DNA of 64,000 nt. Origin: Roseiarcus sp963784805 (GTDB taxonomy: Bacteria > Pseudomonadota > Alphaproteobacteria > Rhizobiales > Beijerinckiaceae). A program made the position numbers and the translations under genes. Below are positions 35,390 to 44,340 of the stretch, one piece after another; the stretch's first letter is position 1; each line of letters starts with the position of its first letter. Under the pieces are notes generated by a model. That model worked only from the letters and a program-made list of their open reading frames with translations. It searched no databases and was not told where the DNA came from. The stretch is taken from positions 1-64,000 of the forward strand of contig CAWASR010000013.1 in the NCBI GenBank assembly GCA_963784805.1. Reading direction: 5' to 3'.

Positions 35390-35596
35390 TCATTTCCTGG
35401 CGGACCGTCCGAGCGTGAGGACGACGTCTGCGACCAGTACGGCCGGCAGTCCGATCACGAGAATAAGCGCGGCGATGGACGGCAAGCGCACGAGCGCGCT
35501 CAGGGAGGCGAAACCGACAATCGCAAAAATTCCCGCGGCGAGAATTTTGTCTTCGACGAAGAGACCGAGAATTTCCTTGAGGATCGCGCCGATCAT
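35390..35596 (-). CDS. Small membrane protein coupled to the COG4280-like gene
   Basis: A 68-residue protein with two hydrophobic helices (ILAAGIFAIVGFASLSAL and AALILVIGLPAVLVADVVL) and a basic C terminus. Its ATG overlaps the stop of the larger membrane-protein gene (ATGA), so the two are made together and probably form a complex. I do not recognise a family. Confidence 0.65.
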   Translation of the reverse strand: MIGAILKEILGLFVEDKILAAGIFAIVGFASLSALVRLPSIAALILVIGLPAVLVADVVLTLGRSARK

Positions 35597-36336
35597 GCGG
35601 CCTCCGGCGCTATCCGGCGAGCGACGAAGACCAACGCGGCCGCAATTCCCAGGAAGAGCGCAATGAAGGCGAGAATCGACAGGTCCTCGCCCGGCCAATC
35701 GACGCCCAGCCCCTCCCCGGTCCAGAACAGGCCGAACGCCGACAGCATCACGCCGACCCCGAATTTCAGCGCGTTCTCCGGAACCTGGGAGAGAGGTTTG
35801 CGCGCGAGCGCGCCGATCGCCAGCACCAGCACAGCGGCGCAGAGCGCTCCCAGGCTCGCGGGCCACAGCATGCCGTTGCCGGAGCCGACCGCGATCACGA
35901 TGAAGACGATCTCCGCCCCTTCGATCAGCACGGCCTTGAACGCGGCCATCCCGGCGATCCAGTCGAGAGCGTCCGATCTGCGATTTTCAGCGGCGGCGAG
36001 TTCGCGCGTTTCGGCCAGGAACGCCGCCTCTTCATCGTGCGGCGCGATGCGACCGATCGAACGCAGAACTGCTTTGCGCAGCCAGCGCAGGCCAAACAGG
36101 ATCAGCAGCACGCCGACGACGAACCGGAGCGCGGCCAGGGGAACGAGATTGAGCAGCGGGCCGAGCGCGACAACCATGGCGGCCAACGCCGCAATGCCGG
36201 CGAACGCGCCCAGGAAAGCCGGACGCGGGCCGCGCACGACCGATACCGCCAGGACGATGGTGAACGCCTCCACCGCCTCGACAAGGGCGCCGACGAAGGC
36301 CGCGCCGACCGCAGTCAAAAAGCTCGTCGTGAACAC
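35593..36336 (-). CDS. Polytopic membrane protein, COG4280-like
   Basis: A 247-residue inner-membrane protein with about seven helices arranged as two related halves. Each half has a glutamate-rich helix: ALVEAVEAFTIVLAVS near residue 17 and AVLIEGAEIVFIVIAVG near 135. Paired E-x(2-3)-E helices recall cation exchangers of the LysE/GDT1-type superfamily, so a metal or proton-coupled transport role is plausible but unproven. A charged loop lies between the halves (HDEEAAFLAETRELAAAENR). It is translationally coupled to the small membrane protein. Confidence 0.65.
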   Translation of the reverse strand: MFTTSFLTAVGAAFVGALVEAVEAFTIVLAVSVVRGPRPAFLGAFAGIAALAAMVVALGPLLNLVPLAALRFVVGVLLILFGLRWLRKAVLRSIGRIAPHDEEAAFLAETRELAAAENRRSDALDWIAGMAAFKAVLIEGAEIVFIVIAVGSGNGMLWPASLGALCAAVLVLAIGALARKPLSQVPENALKFGVGVMLSAFGLFWTGEGLGVDWPGEDLSILAFIALFLGIAAALVFVARRIAPEAA

Positions 36337-36682
36337 CGCTGGCCTCTTTTCGCCGGCCGCTAGAGCTTGACCGGGATCGTTGCCTTTGTCCGGGCAATTC
36401 TCGATCCGTCAAGGGCAAGCGCCCGTCGCTTGCTCGCGGATGGCCCCGCTGGCGGTTTCATCCCTCGACGCCGAACCCCGACGCGGCGGCCCCGGCGCAT
36501 GACGGCGACGCCCGCGCGCCGCACATGCCCGATCAGGCGCTTCGCCAGGATCTCGCAAGCGCAGAGCAACGACGAGCGTGAACTTCCGGCATTGACGGAC
36601 GATCGCCAACAAGCGAGAACAAAAAACAAATCCAAACCCATCGCCCGGAAATCGCGCCGCGAGCGAGGCCGGCCTTGGCGGC
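36337..36682. other. Intergenic, 346 bp, holding a decayed small gene
   Basis: Minus-strand 36492-36560 encodes EILAKRLIGHVRRAGVAVMRR, which matches the intact small protein at 37893-38120 at about 14 of 21 positions. The surrounding frame is low-complexity Arg-rich and lacks the rest of the family. The remainder of the region shows nothing I can support. Confidence 0.5.
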
Positions 36683-37345
36683 TCAGGCGACCGGCGCCTT
36701 TCTTGTTTTCCAGAGGCCGGCGAAGGCCAGGCCCGCAAAGCCCAGCAACATCATCACCCAGGTCGAGGCTTCGGGGATCGCCGTCTGAAATGCCGCTATG
36801 ACGCCGTCATTGGAGAAATCGTAGACTGCGCCCGCGGAGGCGCTTCCGGTCGATTGGATTCCCTTTTTCTGGAGCTCCGCGACAGTGAGGGGAGTCTGGG
36901 CCGAGATCACGTAACCAAAGACATTCAGTAAATCCAGACCCTCTTGCGAGTAGGTGTAATTGAGGACATCGCTGACATTGCCCCCTGGGCCGTAGAAGAA
37001 GATGGTTTGCGGAGAAGTTGTCGTCCCCTGGGCGAGCCAAGAGTACGAGAAAGAGATATTGGGGAGACCGAGGTTGGGAACGCCGTTGCTTGCTTCGGAA
37101 GCTTGTGTGGGCGAAGTTGCCGGCGAGCCGTTGACAAAGCTATCGCCGCCGGTGATTCCGCTGAAAGTGAGGGTCACGGAACCTTCGGGGCTGCCGCCGC
37201 CATTCGCGCACCCGCCCTGGGACGCCGGCACGTCGCAAATGAACAGGGATCCCGCCGCGCCGTCCGCGTGCGCCGGCGGCCCAACGAGCATAGCCAAGAG
37301 GGCGGCGACCCCAGCGGCAGAACGCATCGCGAACAAATGGGTCAT
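36683..37345 (-). CDS. PEP-CTERM-anchored secreted protein
   Basis: A 220-residue exported protein. The signal peptide is AAGVAALLAMLVGPPAHA. The mature part is Gly/Ser/Thr/Asn-rich and beta-like (SVTLTFSGITGGDSFVNG, TIFFYGPGGNVSDVLNYTY). The C terminus is a PEP-CTERM sorting tag: IPEASTWVMMLLGFAGLAFA, then a basic WKTRKAPVA tail. Such proteins are processed by exosortase and often belong to extracellular polysaccharide systems. The ATG at 37345 is used. No exosortase gene is in the window. Confidence 0.82.
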   Translation of the reverse strand: MTHLFAMRSAAGVAALLAMLVGPPAHADGAAGSLFICDVPASQGGCANGGGSPEGSVTLTFSGITGGDSFVNGSPATSPTQASEASNGVPNLGLPNISFSYSWLAQGTTTSPQTIFFYGPGGNVSDVLNYTYSQEGLDLLNVFGYVISAQTPLTVAELQKKGIQSTGSASAGAVYDFSNDGVIAAFQTAIPEASTWVMMLLGFAGLAFAGLWKTRKAPVA

Positions 37346-37494
37346 CCTTATTCCACTTAAAGCATTTGCGATAACCAACGAAGCTCGCCCGGCGCAGAGA
37401 CGCGCCGACCGTTGCGGCAAGGCGCAAGTTTGTCAACCTACATCGTCGTGAGCAGAGGCCGCTCAAACGCGCGCCATGTTCGCATGCCGGCGGG

Positions 37495-37551
37495 TTAAGC
37501 GTTCCACAGGCGCTTGGCCGCGATCTTTGACTTGATCTCCTCGGCGCGGCC
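37495..37551 (-). pseudogene. Remnant of the small AKRL-type protein
   Basis: An 18-codon tail GRAEEIKSKIAAKRLWNA bounded by an in-frame stop at the front. It aligns with the ADEIMSEIVAKRL segment of the intact gene at 37893-38120 (9 of 13 identical) and lacks the rest. Confidence 0.45.
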
Positions 37552-37642
37552 CTATGCGCTGATCGCTGGTCCTGGGTCTCGGCCGGACCGACATGGCGGT
37601 CCCGCGCAGGCAGTCTCGCGCAGGCAAGTCCCGCCGCAAACG

Positions 37643-37661
37643 AAAAGCCCCGCGCCGGGGC
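37643..37661 (-). terminator. Candidate intrinsic terminator
   Basis: On the minus strand GCCCCG, loop GCG, CGGGGC is followed by TTTTCGTTT. It lies about 230 bases past the stop of the small protein gene at 37893 and would end its transcript before the PEP-CTERM gene. Confidence 0.5.
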
Positions 37662-37892
37662 GGACCGGAGCGGGGCAAATCCGCATGTGCGGGCACAGTG
37701 GGGACAACTGCCCGCCACGGGAAGAACCGCGCGCTTTTGGGACAGTCAGGGAGAGTGCCTGCGCGCTGGCGCTTGAGAGGATGACGTTGCGGGATGCAAG
37801 CGGCAACTAACATATATGTGGAGGCTGACGCCGCTCCTGGCTCGTTGCAAAGGGGGAATGACGGAACGCCGCGCCGGCCCTCGATTCCATCA

Positions 37893-38120
37893 TCAGTCCT
37901 CGAATCCGCGTCCCAGCGCGCCGCCGCCGCAGATCGGCGCGCGGCGCATGACGACGAAGCCGGCGCGCTCCAGATGCTCGACCAGGCGCTTCGCCACGAT
38001 CTCGGACATGATCTCGTCGGCGTTGTGGACGCGTTTGCGGCCCTGAAAGCGCAACGCGAAGGCGAGCGCGTCGGCAAGGTCGCGCGGGTCGGCTCGCGTC
38101 AGCTCATTCGGATCGGCCAT
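37893..38120 (-). CDS. Small conserved Rhizobiales-type protein (intact copy)
   Basis: A 75-residue protein: an N-terminal LADALAFALRFQGRKRVHNA helix, then DEIMSEIVAKRLVEHLERAG and FVVMRRAPICGGG. I have seen similar short proteins as frequent hypotheticals in Rhizobiales but know no function. Two decayed copies lie at 36492-36560 and 37495-37551. The ribosome site is weak. Confidence 0.6.
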   Translation of the reverse strand: MADPNELTRADPRDLADALAFALRFQGRKRVHNADEIMSEIVAKRLVEHLERAGFVVMRRAPICGGGALGRGFED

Positions 38121-38229
38121 GCGCCACGATAGTGCGGCGACAGGAACATAACAAGAACCTTCGCAGACGTTCCCCTGAGCCGAAGTTCCGAGGCCGACGC
38201 CATTTGCTCCCCTCGGCGGAACAGCCCTG

Positions 38230-38433
38230 GCGTTCTTAAGTCTCGGTTCGCGGGCTGCTCCGGACGCGACCCATCAGGCTGTTGCGTGGATCGGCCGAAT
38301 GTTGATGAATGAGGCCGCGCTCCTCTCCTACATCGACGTTTTCGCCGCGCTGTCGCTGTTTGCGATGCTCCTTGTGCCGCTGGCCTTTCTCCTGCAACGC
38401 GTCGATCTGCGTTCTCCGCGCCGAGGCCACTGA
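38230..38433 (+). pseudogene. DHA2-type MFS transporter, C-terminal remnant
   Basis: The plus strand encodes APDATHQAVAWIGRMLMNEA, then ALLSYIDVFAALSLFAMLLV and PLAFLLQRVDL before a stop. This is the last transmembrane hairpin of EmrB/DHA2-family drug:proton antiporters. The frame has no start codon and the other 13 helices are missing, so it is the 3' stub of a deleted gene. Confidence 0.7.
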
Positions 38434-38454
38434 GCCCGCGGCGACCGGTCTCGG

Positions 38455-40344
38455 TTAAATCGTTTCGACCCGGAGTTTGAGAAAGCCTCCCGGCGCCGAG
38501 CCCATCGAGGTCAACTTCAGCCCGCGCGGCGCCGGCAGCGCCGCCGCGGCGGGCGAGGTGAGGAAGGTCGCGACGATCCTTCCGGGCCACGGGGCGAAGC
38601 GCCAATTGCCGTCGGACCGCGGCGCGATCTCGCCGGCGCCGGCGATGTGGCGCAACAGGACATCGCGATTGGCGTCCAGCGTCTCGATCGCCACGTGAGT
38701 TCCGTCGCACCCGGGAAACCCGCCGCCTCCGCTCGCCCGGTAATTGTTGGTGACGACGAGAAACGTCTGCTTCGGATCGACCGCTGCGCCATGGAACGTC
38801 AGATCGCGAATGCGGCGAGCGCCGGGCGCGATCAACGCGCCCGATTCGTCGTAGCGGGCTGGTTCGACAATGTCGATTGCGTATTCGACGCCGTCGATGA
38901 CGTCGAAATTGTAGCAGGCGAAGGCGTCGCCGAGCAGCGGCTGCTCATTGCCGGAGGCCTCGTCGAGGCGTCGAAAAATCGACGCCGAGCGTTCGAGCCA
39001 TTCGCTGATCGTCGCCCCGGTCACCTTCAGGACGCGAAGGCTGTTGGGATAGGGATAGATGTCCGCGACGTCCTTGATTGCGATCGGCCCCGGCGCAACG
39101 TCGGTGTAGAAGTCCGGCCCCGCGCGTCCGCCGCATTTGAACGGAGCGCAAGCCGAGAGGATCGGCAATCCGGCGAGCTCCGCGCGCGCAGCCGCGAGCG
39201 GCGCCGCAAAGGCGCGTTGGGCTTCGTTGACGAGCTGCACCGTCGGATCGTCGGCGATGAGCGCCAGATAGGTATGAAGCGGCGCAGCAAGCTTTCCCAC
39301 CGGCCCGCGCACATAGTCGAGCGTCGCCCGATGCGCCGGGCCTGCCGCTTCGAGCACCCCCGGATCGGACTCGACGAGGGCGACAGGAGCGCCCTTTTGA
39401 TCGCGTCTGGCGATCGGCCGGATTTCGACTCGCGTATTGGCGACCCTCCACCCGGCCGCACCCTGTTCCAGCAAGATATCGATGACGCCGAGATGGCCGC
39501 CCGAGAAGCCGGCCATCACGGCGGGCTTGCCATGGATCGTTCCTCGCGCCGCGTCCAGACCGTCGCGGCCGGCGAAATCCTCGCCGGGAAACAGCATATG
39601 CTGGTGACCAAGGAAGAGCGCGTCGATTCCCTCGACCTTCGCGAGGTCAAGCGCCGCATTCTCTTCGCCCGGTCGCGACGGCAGCGATGAAATGCCCGAA
39701 TGGCACAACGCGACGACGAGATCGACCCCCATGCCTCTCAGTGCGCCAATCTCCGCCCGCGCCGCATCGACGACGTCAAGCGTGGTCAGGACTCCGGCGA
39801 CCAGCGCTTCATCCCATCGCACGATTTGCGGCGGCGCGAAGCCGATGACGCCGACCTTGAATCGGCGCGGCGCGCCCGCCTCGTCCGCGAATGTACGCTC
39901 GATCACGACCCAGGGCGGGAGCCAAGTCCCGCCGTCCTCGCGCCGGACGTTGCAACAGACCGCCGGAAAGCGCGCGGCCGCGTAGGCGCGCTCGAGAATG
40001 TCGAGTCCGTAGTTGAAGTCGTGGTTGCCGGGCGCCGCAGCCGCATAGGCGAGCGTATTCATGGCCGCGATCACCGGATGGACCGCTTGCGGGTCCTTCG
40101 CCATGGTCTGCGCCGCGAGATCGCCGAGCGGCGTCCCCTGGAGTATGTCGCCATTGTCGAACAGCAGACAATTGGGCGTTTCCCTGCGCGCCTCAGCGAT
40201 CAGAGACGCCACACGCGCAAGGCCGACCGAATCGTCGGGGCGGTCGCGGTAATAATCGTAAGGGTAGAGGCTGGCGTGCAGGTCGGTCACGCCCAGCAGG
40301 CGCAGGTTGAGGCGCGGCAAGGCGCGGGGTGAACGGGGTTCCAT
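38455..40344 (-). CDS. cpdB: 2',3'-cyclic-nucleotide phosphodiesterase/3'-nucleotidase
   Basis: A 629-residue two-domain phosphoesterase. The metallophosphatase domain shows GVTDLHASLYPYDYY, FDNGDILQGTPLGD, APGNHDFNYGLDILERA, CHSGI and LGHQHML. The C-terminal 5'-nucleotidase domain carries CAPFKCGGRAGPDFYTD and VTNNYRASGGGGFPG. CpdB normally salvages cyclic nucleotides in the periplasm, but here the N terminus (MEPRSPRALPRLNLRLLG) has no signal peptide and no in-frame upstream start. AAGGA precedes the ATG. Either it is cytosolic or its export is unusual. Confidence 0.88.
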   Translation of the reverse strand: MEPRSPRALPRLNLRLLGVTDLHASLYPYDYYRDRPDDSVGLARVASLIAEARRETPNCLLFDNGDILQGTPLGDLAAQTMAKDPQAVHPVIAAMNTLAYAAAAPGNHDFNYGLDILERAYAAARFPAVCCNVRREDGGTWLPPWVVIERTFADEAGAPRRFKVGVIGFAPPQIVRWDEALVAGVLTTLDVVDAARAEIGALRGMGVDLVVALCHSGISSLPSRPGEENAALDLAKVEGIDALFLGHQHMLFPGEDFAGRDGLDAARGTIHGKPAVMAGFSGGHLGVIDILLEQGAAGWRVANTRVEIRPIARRDQKGAPVALVESDPGVLEAAGPAHRATLDYVRGPVGKLAAPLHTYLALIADDPTVQLVNEAQRAFAAPLAAARAELAGLPILSACAPFKCGGRAGPDFYTDVAPGPIAIKDVADIYPYPNSLRVLKVTGATISEWLERSASIFRRLDEASGNEQPLLGDAFACYNFDVIDGVEYAIDIVEPARYDESGALIAPGARRIRDLTFHGAAVDPKQTFLVVTNNYRASGGGGFPGCDGTHVAIETLDANRDVLLRHIAGAGEIAPRSDGNWRFAPWPGRIVATFLTSPAAAALPAPRGLKLTSMGSAPGGFLKLRVETI

Positions 40345-40445
40345 CTCGTCCTTGCTCTCGGCGACGCCGAAGCGTTAGGACGGGAGTGGGTCGACGGCAA
40401 GGGGAGGCGCCCCGAGGAACGCGCGGCGCGGGCGAGGCCAACCGC

Positions 40446-43400
40446 TCAAAGCGGCGCCTGCGGGCGCGCTCCCGCGCGCGGGGACGGTCCCGACTGGCCG
40501 AACGAGGGCGACGCCGGTTTGGCGTCCCAGCCGCCGGGAGGCGCGGTGACCTCGTTGGCGATCGGCTCAGGGCTGACGACTTTGAATTTCCCCAGCGCGT
40601 CGGCGGCGGCCGCGAGTTCCGTCGGGTCCATCTTCGCGGCGACCTCGTCGCGCTTTTTGGCCGCGTCCACGTCCCCCTGCGCCGCGGCGAGCGAAAACCA
40701 CAACCAGGATTGCCGCAGATCCTTCCCGACCCCGAGACCCCGGGCGTAGAGAATGGCGAGATTGAACTGGCTGTCGCGCACACCCATTTGGCCTGCCTTG
40801 CGAAACCAGTTGGCCGCTTCGACATAGTCAGGTTTTCCGTCGACCGGTTCGGCGTTCATGACGGCCAGGTTGTGCGCGGCTCGGGCGTTGCCGGCCTCCG
40901 CCGCCTTCAGATACCAGCGCTTCGCTGCGCTGGGGTCGCGCGCGACGCCGACGCCCTTCTCGTACATCGCGCCGAGTTTGTATTGCGCGGGCGCGAGACC
41001 GAGCGAGGCTGCGCGTTCGAACCAGAGCGCCGCCGCTTCTTGATCGCGGGGCAGACCGCGGCCCTCGAACAGGCGCTCCGCCAGTTCGTATTGCGCGCCC
41101 GGAGCGCCGGCGACCACGGAATCGCGAAGAGCTTCGGATATCCCTGCGGGAATCGCGGAAAGGAGATCGGGCGGCAAGGCCAGGGTGGCCCTGGAGGGCT
41201 CAGACGTTTGGGCTTGCGAGCGCTCAGGCGCCGGCGCGATCGATCCGGTCGGCATTGAATCGATCAGCCGCCGGGCCGTCTTGGCCGGGCCGCCCAATCC
41301 GATCGGCTTGAGGGACTTGGCGCCAGCGGCCGCCGCCTTGGCCGGTCGACCCTCCGGGCCGGATTTTTGCGGAAGCGGGGAGTGCAGGCCGACAAGACGG
41401 ATGGCGACGGTAACCGCGATCAGCAACGCGACGCCGAGCAAAACGGGTCGCTTGTGGTTTGCATAGAAGGCCTTCGCCTGTTCGACCCCTCGGGCCGCCA
41501 ATTGGGCCGGCTGACCGCTGCGAGGGGTCTTGGCCGCCGCGTCGTTGCGTTCGGCGAGCGCGAGCTGCGCCGCGCGGCGAGCGGCGGCGATGTGAACGCT
41601 GACCGTTGGATTTGTTCTCGCGCCGGTCGCATGGGCGGAGTCGCGGGCCTCTCGCGCCCACCGGGGCGCGCCGACGCCTGGTTCGAGTAAAAAGTCCTCG
41701 CCGTCCGGCGACGGCAGGGACGGGTCGTCTTCACCCGTCTTCGGCGAAGGTCTGGCTGCATCGGCTCGCGCCGCCGCCTCGACCGCACGGCGATGGGGAG
41801 AGAAATCGGCCGCGTCGTCGGCAGCCAACAATTCGACGCCGGGCAACGCCGCGGCTGAAGCCATGCGCGCGGCCTCTGCCCGAACCGGCTGCCGAGCGTC
41901 GGCCTCGAAGTCGTCCGACATGCCGCTTTCGATTCGCGCGAGCCGCTCGGCGAGCTTCTCCAAGATGTCTTGAAGGCCGCTCAGACGAGTGTGCGTGCGT
42001 CGGTCGGCTTCGGCCTGCTCCGCCCGCAGGTCGGCAAGATCGGAGAGCAGAGCCGTGGCGATCGCGGGCGATCCGTCGCGCCCAGGGGAGATCGACGCCG
42101 GGCTCGCTTCGCGCAGCCTTTCCAACAGCTCTCGAACGAGCGGCTGCGCGCTGTCGGACCGCCCGGCGGGCCCGGTCAGCGCGTCCAGACGGTCGTGGAT
42201 ATTGGCGATCTGCTCGGTCAGCACCTCCGCGTCGACTTGGCCGGCGCTGCGATGCTCAAGCCGCCGCGTGACCTGGTCGGCGATCTCTTCGATGGCGCTC
42301 CGGTCAAACATCGGGGCGCCGATCGCGTCGAGTTTGGCGACAATTTCGGTCAGCAGCGGTTCGATGGCGTGCGTCTCGGCGTCCTCGCGGACGGTGGAGT
42401 CGACCGCCGGCGCGATTGCGCGATCCATCCGGGCGGCGATGTGCTTCAGCAACGATTGCATTTCGCCTGTGTCTCGCTCTCCCTCGGTCTTTTCCAGTCT
42501 TGCGTTGAGCTCTTTCAGCGACGCTTCGAGCGCGTTGGCGTCGACCAGCGGCTGCACGCGCGCTTCCAGAGATTGGCGTACGCCGTCAATGCGGCTGGCC
42601 AGATCGTCGAATGGACGTGGATCGACGACGGCGCCACTGGGTCGGGAGATTTCGCGATCGAGCCGTTCCGCGATTTGTTCGAGGCGCCGCTCGATCGAGG
42701 ACAGCGCCTCGAGGGGGGTCGAGCGTTCGAACTCCTTGCGCATGTCGTCGAGGGAGGCCGCCATTTGGGCGGATTCGATATGCGGCGCCGGACTTGCGGC
42801 GAGTCGGTCCACACGATCGGCCAGTTCGCCGATTTGGCGCTCCAGCCGTTCGACCGGCGCTGAGCGCATGGCCGCCGCGGCGAGGAGGTTGCGCACCTCC
42901 TCGGTCTGGCGCCGAATGCGTTCGAACTTTTCCGGGTCGATCGCCGACTCGGCGAGGCCGTCGATTTTCCCACCGATCGCGCGGATCTCGCGTTCGAGCC
43001 CGGCGGCGACCTCCCTCGGGTCATGCGCCTTCAGGCTCGCGCGCAATTCGGCCGCCACGGCGTCCAACGGCGCGAGCAACGATTCGCCGTGGCCGTTCTC
43101 GCGCAACATGGCGACCCGCTCCGTCAAATCGCGGATCGCGCCCTCGAGTGCGACGACCGCGTTGCGGGGCGCCAGGTCGGCGAGACTTCGCGTCATCGCG
43201 GCGATCTCGACGCGCATCGCGTCGACCTCCGCTGCGCTGACGCACGGACCGGCCTGTTCGCGCCGCAGCCGCAGCTCGTCGAGCCTGCCGATGAGGACCT
43301 TGAGGTCCTCGACCAGGGGCGCCGAAGCCGCGGCGGCGGGCGGCGTCTCGACGCGGTGCGGATCGTCGGGCGGAACGGCTGTGGATGAGGGATCCTCGGA

Positions 43401-44087
43401 CGCGACTGGACCGGCCTCGCCGCGCTTGACGTTCGCCGGAAGTTCGACCCGCTCGGGTCGCGGGATCGCGGACGCGTTCCGCGCTCCGCGAGCTTCGAGC
43501 TCCTGACGACGCATGGCGATCTGGGAGACCGCATCCTTCAGATCCAGGCGCGGCTTCCCGGCGACGGATTCAAGCGCATGCGCCGGTTCGCGCGGCGAAG
43601 GCCGGTCCGCCACCGCCGGCCGCCGCGCAGCCTCCAGCCTTGCGCGCAGGTCGTCATGTCGCACCGCGTTCGATCGCTCGATCAACCGCGCAATCGATTC
43701 GAAGGCTCGCGCGGCGCGCTCCTCGCTGCGGGCGATTCGACTCTCGAAGCGCGCGATTGTCGAGCCGAGCAGGTCCTCGCCATCGCGCTCCCGCGCATCC
43801 TCTCGATCGGAATCAAAGCGCAATCCTAGGTTGTATCGATCCGGCCCGCTCGCCGCTCGATCGCGGCGCGAAATTCCATCGAGGCGTCTTTCGATATCGG
43901 GCCAATCGTCGCCGCCGGCGCGCTCTTGCGCCCGCGCGCTCGTCTCCAGCGCCTGTTCGACCGCCTGGTCGAGCCATTCCTCCAGGCGCATGCCGGCGCG
44001 GCGCGCGGCCTCCTCAGCGACGAGCCTGGTCTGGCGTCCAACGCCCGCCATATTCCGCGCTTGGCTTGTGTCCATTATTTCAACCAT
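40446..44087 (-). CDS. Giant PodJ-like coiled-coil/Sel1-repeat membrane protein
   Basis: About 1213 residues. The N terminus has the VAEEAARRAGMRLEEWLDQA motif found in alphaproteobacterial PodJ/polarity-type proteins. A long, charged coiled-coil region follows (about 80-830). A single transmembrane helix (VLLGVALLIAVTVAIRLVG) is near residue 890, and three or four Sel1 repeats (EGRGLPRDQEAAALWFERAA and similar) end the chain. This topology puts the coiled coil in the cytoplasm and Sel1 repeats in the periplasm, as in PodJ, which organises the cell pole. The start (44087 or 44075) is uncertain: no good ribosome site is visible. It diverges from a MerR gene. Confidence 0.7.
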   Translation of the reverse strand: MVEIMDTSQARNMAGVGRQTRLVAEEAARRAGMRLEEWLDQAVEQALETSARAQERAGGDDWPDIERRLDGISRRDRAASGPDRYNLGLRFDSDREDARERDGEDLLGSTIARFESRIARSEERAARAFESIARLIERSNAVRHDDLRARLEAARRPAVADRPSPREPAHALESVAGKPRLDLKDAVSQIAMRRQELEARGARNASAIPRPERVELPANVKRGEAGPVASEDPSSTAVPPDDPHRVETPPAAAASAPLVEDLKVLIGRLDELRLRREQAGPCVSAAEVDAMRVEIAAMTRSLADLAPRNAVVALEGAIRDLTERVAMLRENGHGESLLAPLDAVAAELRASLKAHDPREVAAGLEREIRAIGGKIDGLAESAIDPEKFERIRRQTEEVRNLLAAAAMRSAPVERLERQIGELADRVDRLAASPAPHIESAQMAASLDDMRKEFERSTPLEALSSIERRLEQIAERLDREISRPSGAVVDPRPFDDLASRIDGVRQSLEARVQPLVDANALEASLKELNARLEKTEGERDTGEMQSLLKHIAARMDRAIAPAVDSTVREDAETHAIEPLLTEIVAKLDAIGAPMFDRSAIEEIADQVTRRLEHRSAGQVDAEVLTEQIANIHDRLDALTGPAGRSDSAQPLVRELLERLREASPASISPGRDGSPAIATALLSDLADLRAEQAEADRRTHTRLSGLQDILEKLAERLARIESGMSDDFEADARQPVRAEAARMASAAALPGVELLAADDAADFSPHRRAVEAAARADAARPSPKTGEDDPSLPSPDGEDFLLEPGVGAPRWAREARDSAHATGARTNPTVSVHIAAARRAAQLALAERNDAAAKTPRSGQPAQLAARGVEQAKAFYANHKRPVLLGVALLIAVTVAIRLVGLHSPLPQKSGPEGRPAKAAAAGAKSLKPIGLGGPAKTARRLIDSMPTGSIAPAPERSQAQTSEPSRATLALPPDLLSAIPAGISEALRDSVVAGAPGAQYELAERLFEGRGLPRDQEAAALWFERAASLGLAPAQYKLGAMYEKGVGVARDPSAAKRWYLKAAEAGNARAAHNLAVMNAEPVDGKPDYVEAANWFRKAGQMGVRDSQFNLAILYARGLGVGKDLRQSWLWFSLAAAQGDVDAAKKRDEVAAKMDPTELAAAADALGKFKVVSPEPIANEVTAPPGGWDAKPASPSFGQSGPSPRAGARPQAPL

Positions 44088-44224
44088 CGCTGGATTTGGC
44101 GATTCGTCGCTGTGCGGCGAAGACGATTCGAACGAATCATTCGACGGCCATGGTGAAGAAAGGGTTAAGGGCGCCTCATTGACGGGCGCGCCCTCGCGGC
44201 GCCTCCACAAAGTTGTAGTGGTCA

Positions 44225-44263
44225 CGTACGGCAACTTTAAGTTGCATTTCGATTTTCGTACGG
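44225..44263. promoter_or_regulatory. Palindromic operator candidate
   Basis: Between the divergent PodJ-like and MerR genes lies the perfect palindrome GCAACTT-T-AAGTTGC (44231-44245), flanked by direct CGTACGG copies at 44225-44231 and 44257-44263. MerR-family proteins bind such spaced palindromes, so this could be the operator for either gene. Confidence 0.5.
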
Positions 44264-44340
44264 CATAGTCAGGGCGACTCGCGCAGGGGCGCGCGAATCC
44301 CCAAGGCGCGAACCCAACGGCGCCGACGAAAGGAGAGCTT

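Larger units (their letters stand above)
37346..37892. other. Intergenic, 547 bp
   Basis: Upstream region of the PEP-CTERM gene. It contains a second decayed copy of the small AKRL protein (37495-37551) and a terminator-like hairpin (37643-37661), listed separately. No other gene is supported. Confidence 0.5.

Noticed and set aside
36367..36801. 144-residue plus-strand frame
   Set aside because: Low-complexity Arg/Pro/Ser composition and overlap with the PEP-CTERM gene on the other strand; only a short minus-strand remnant is supported.
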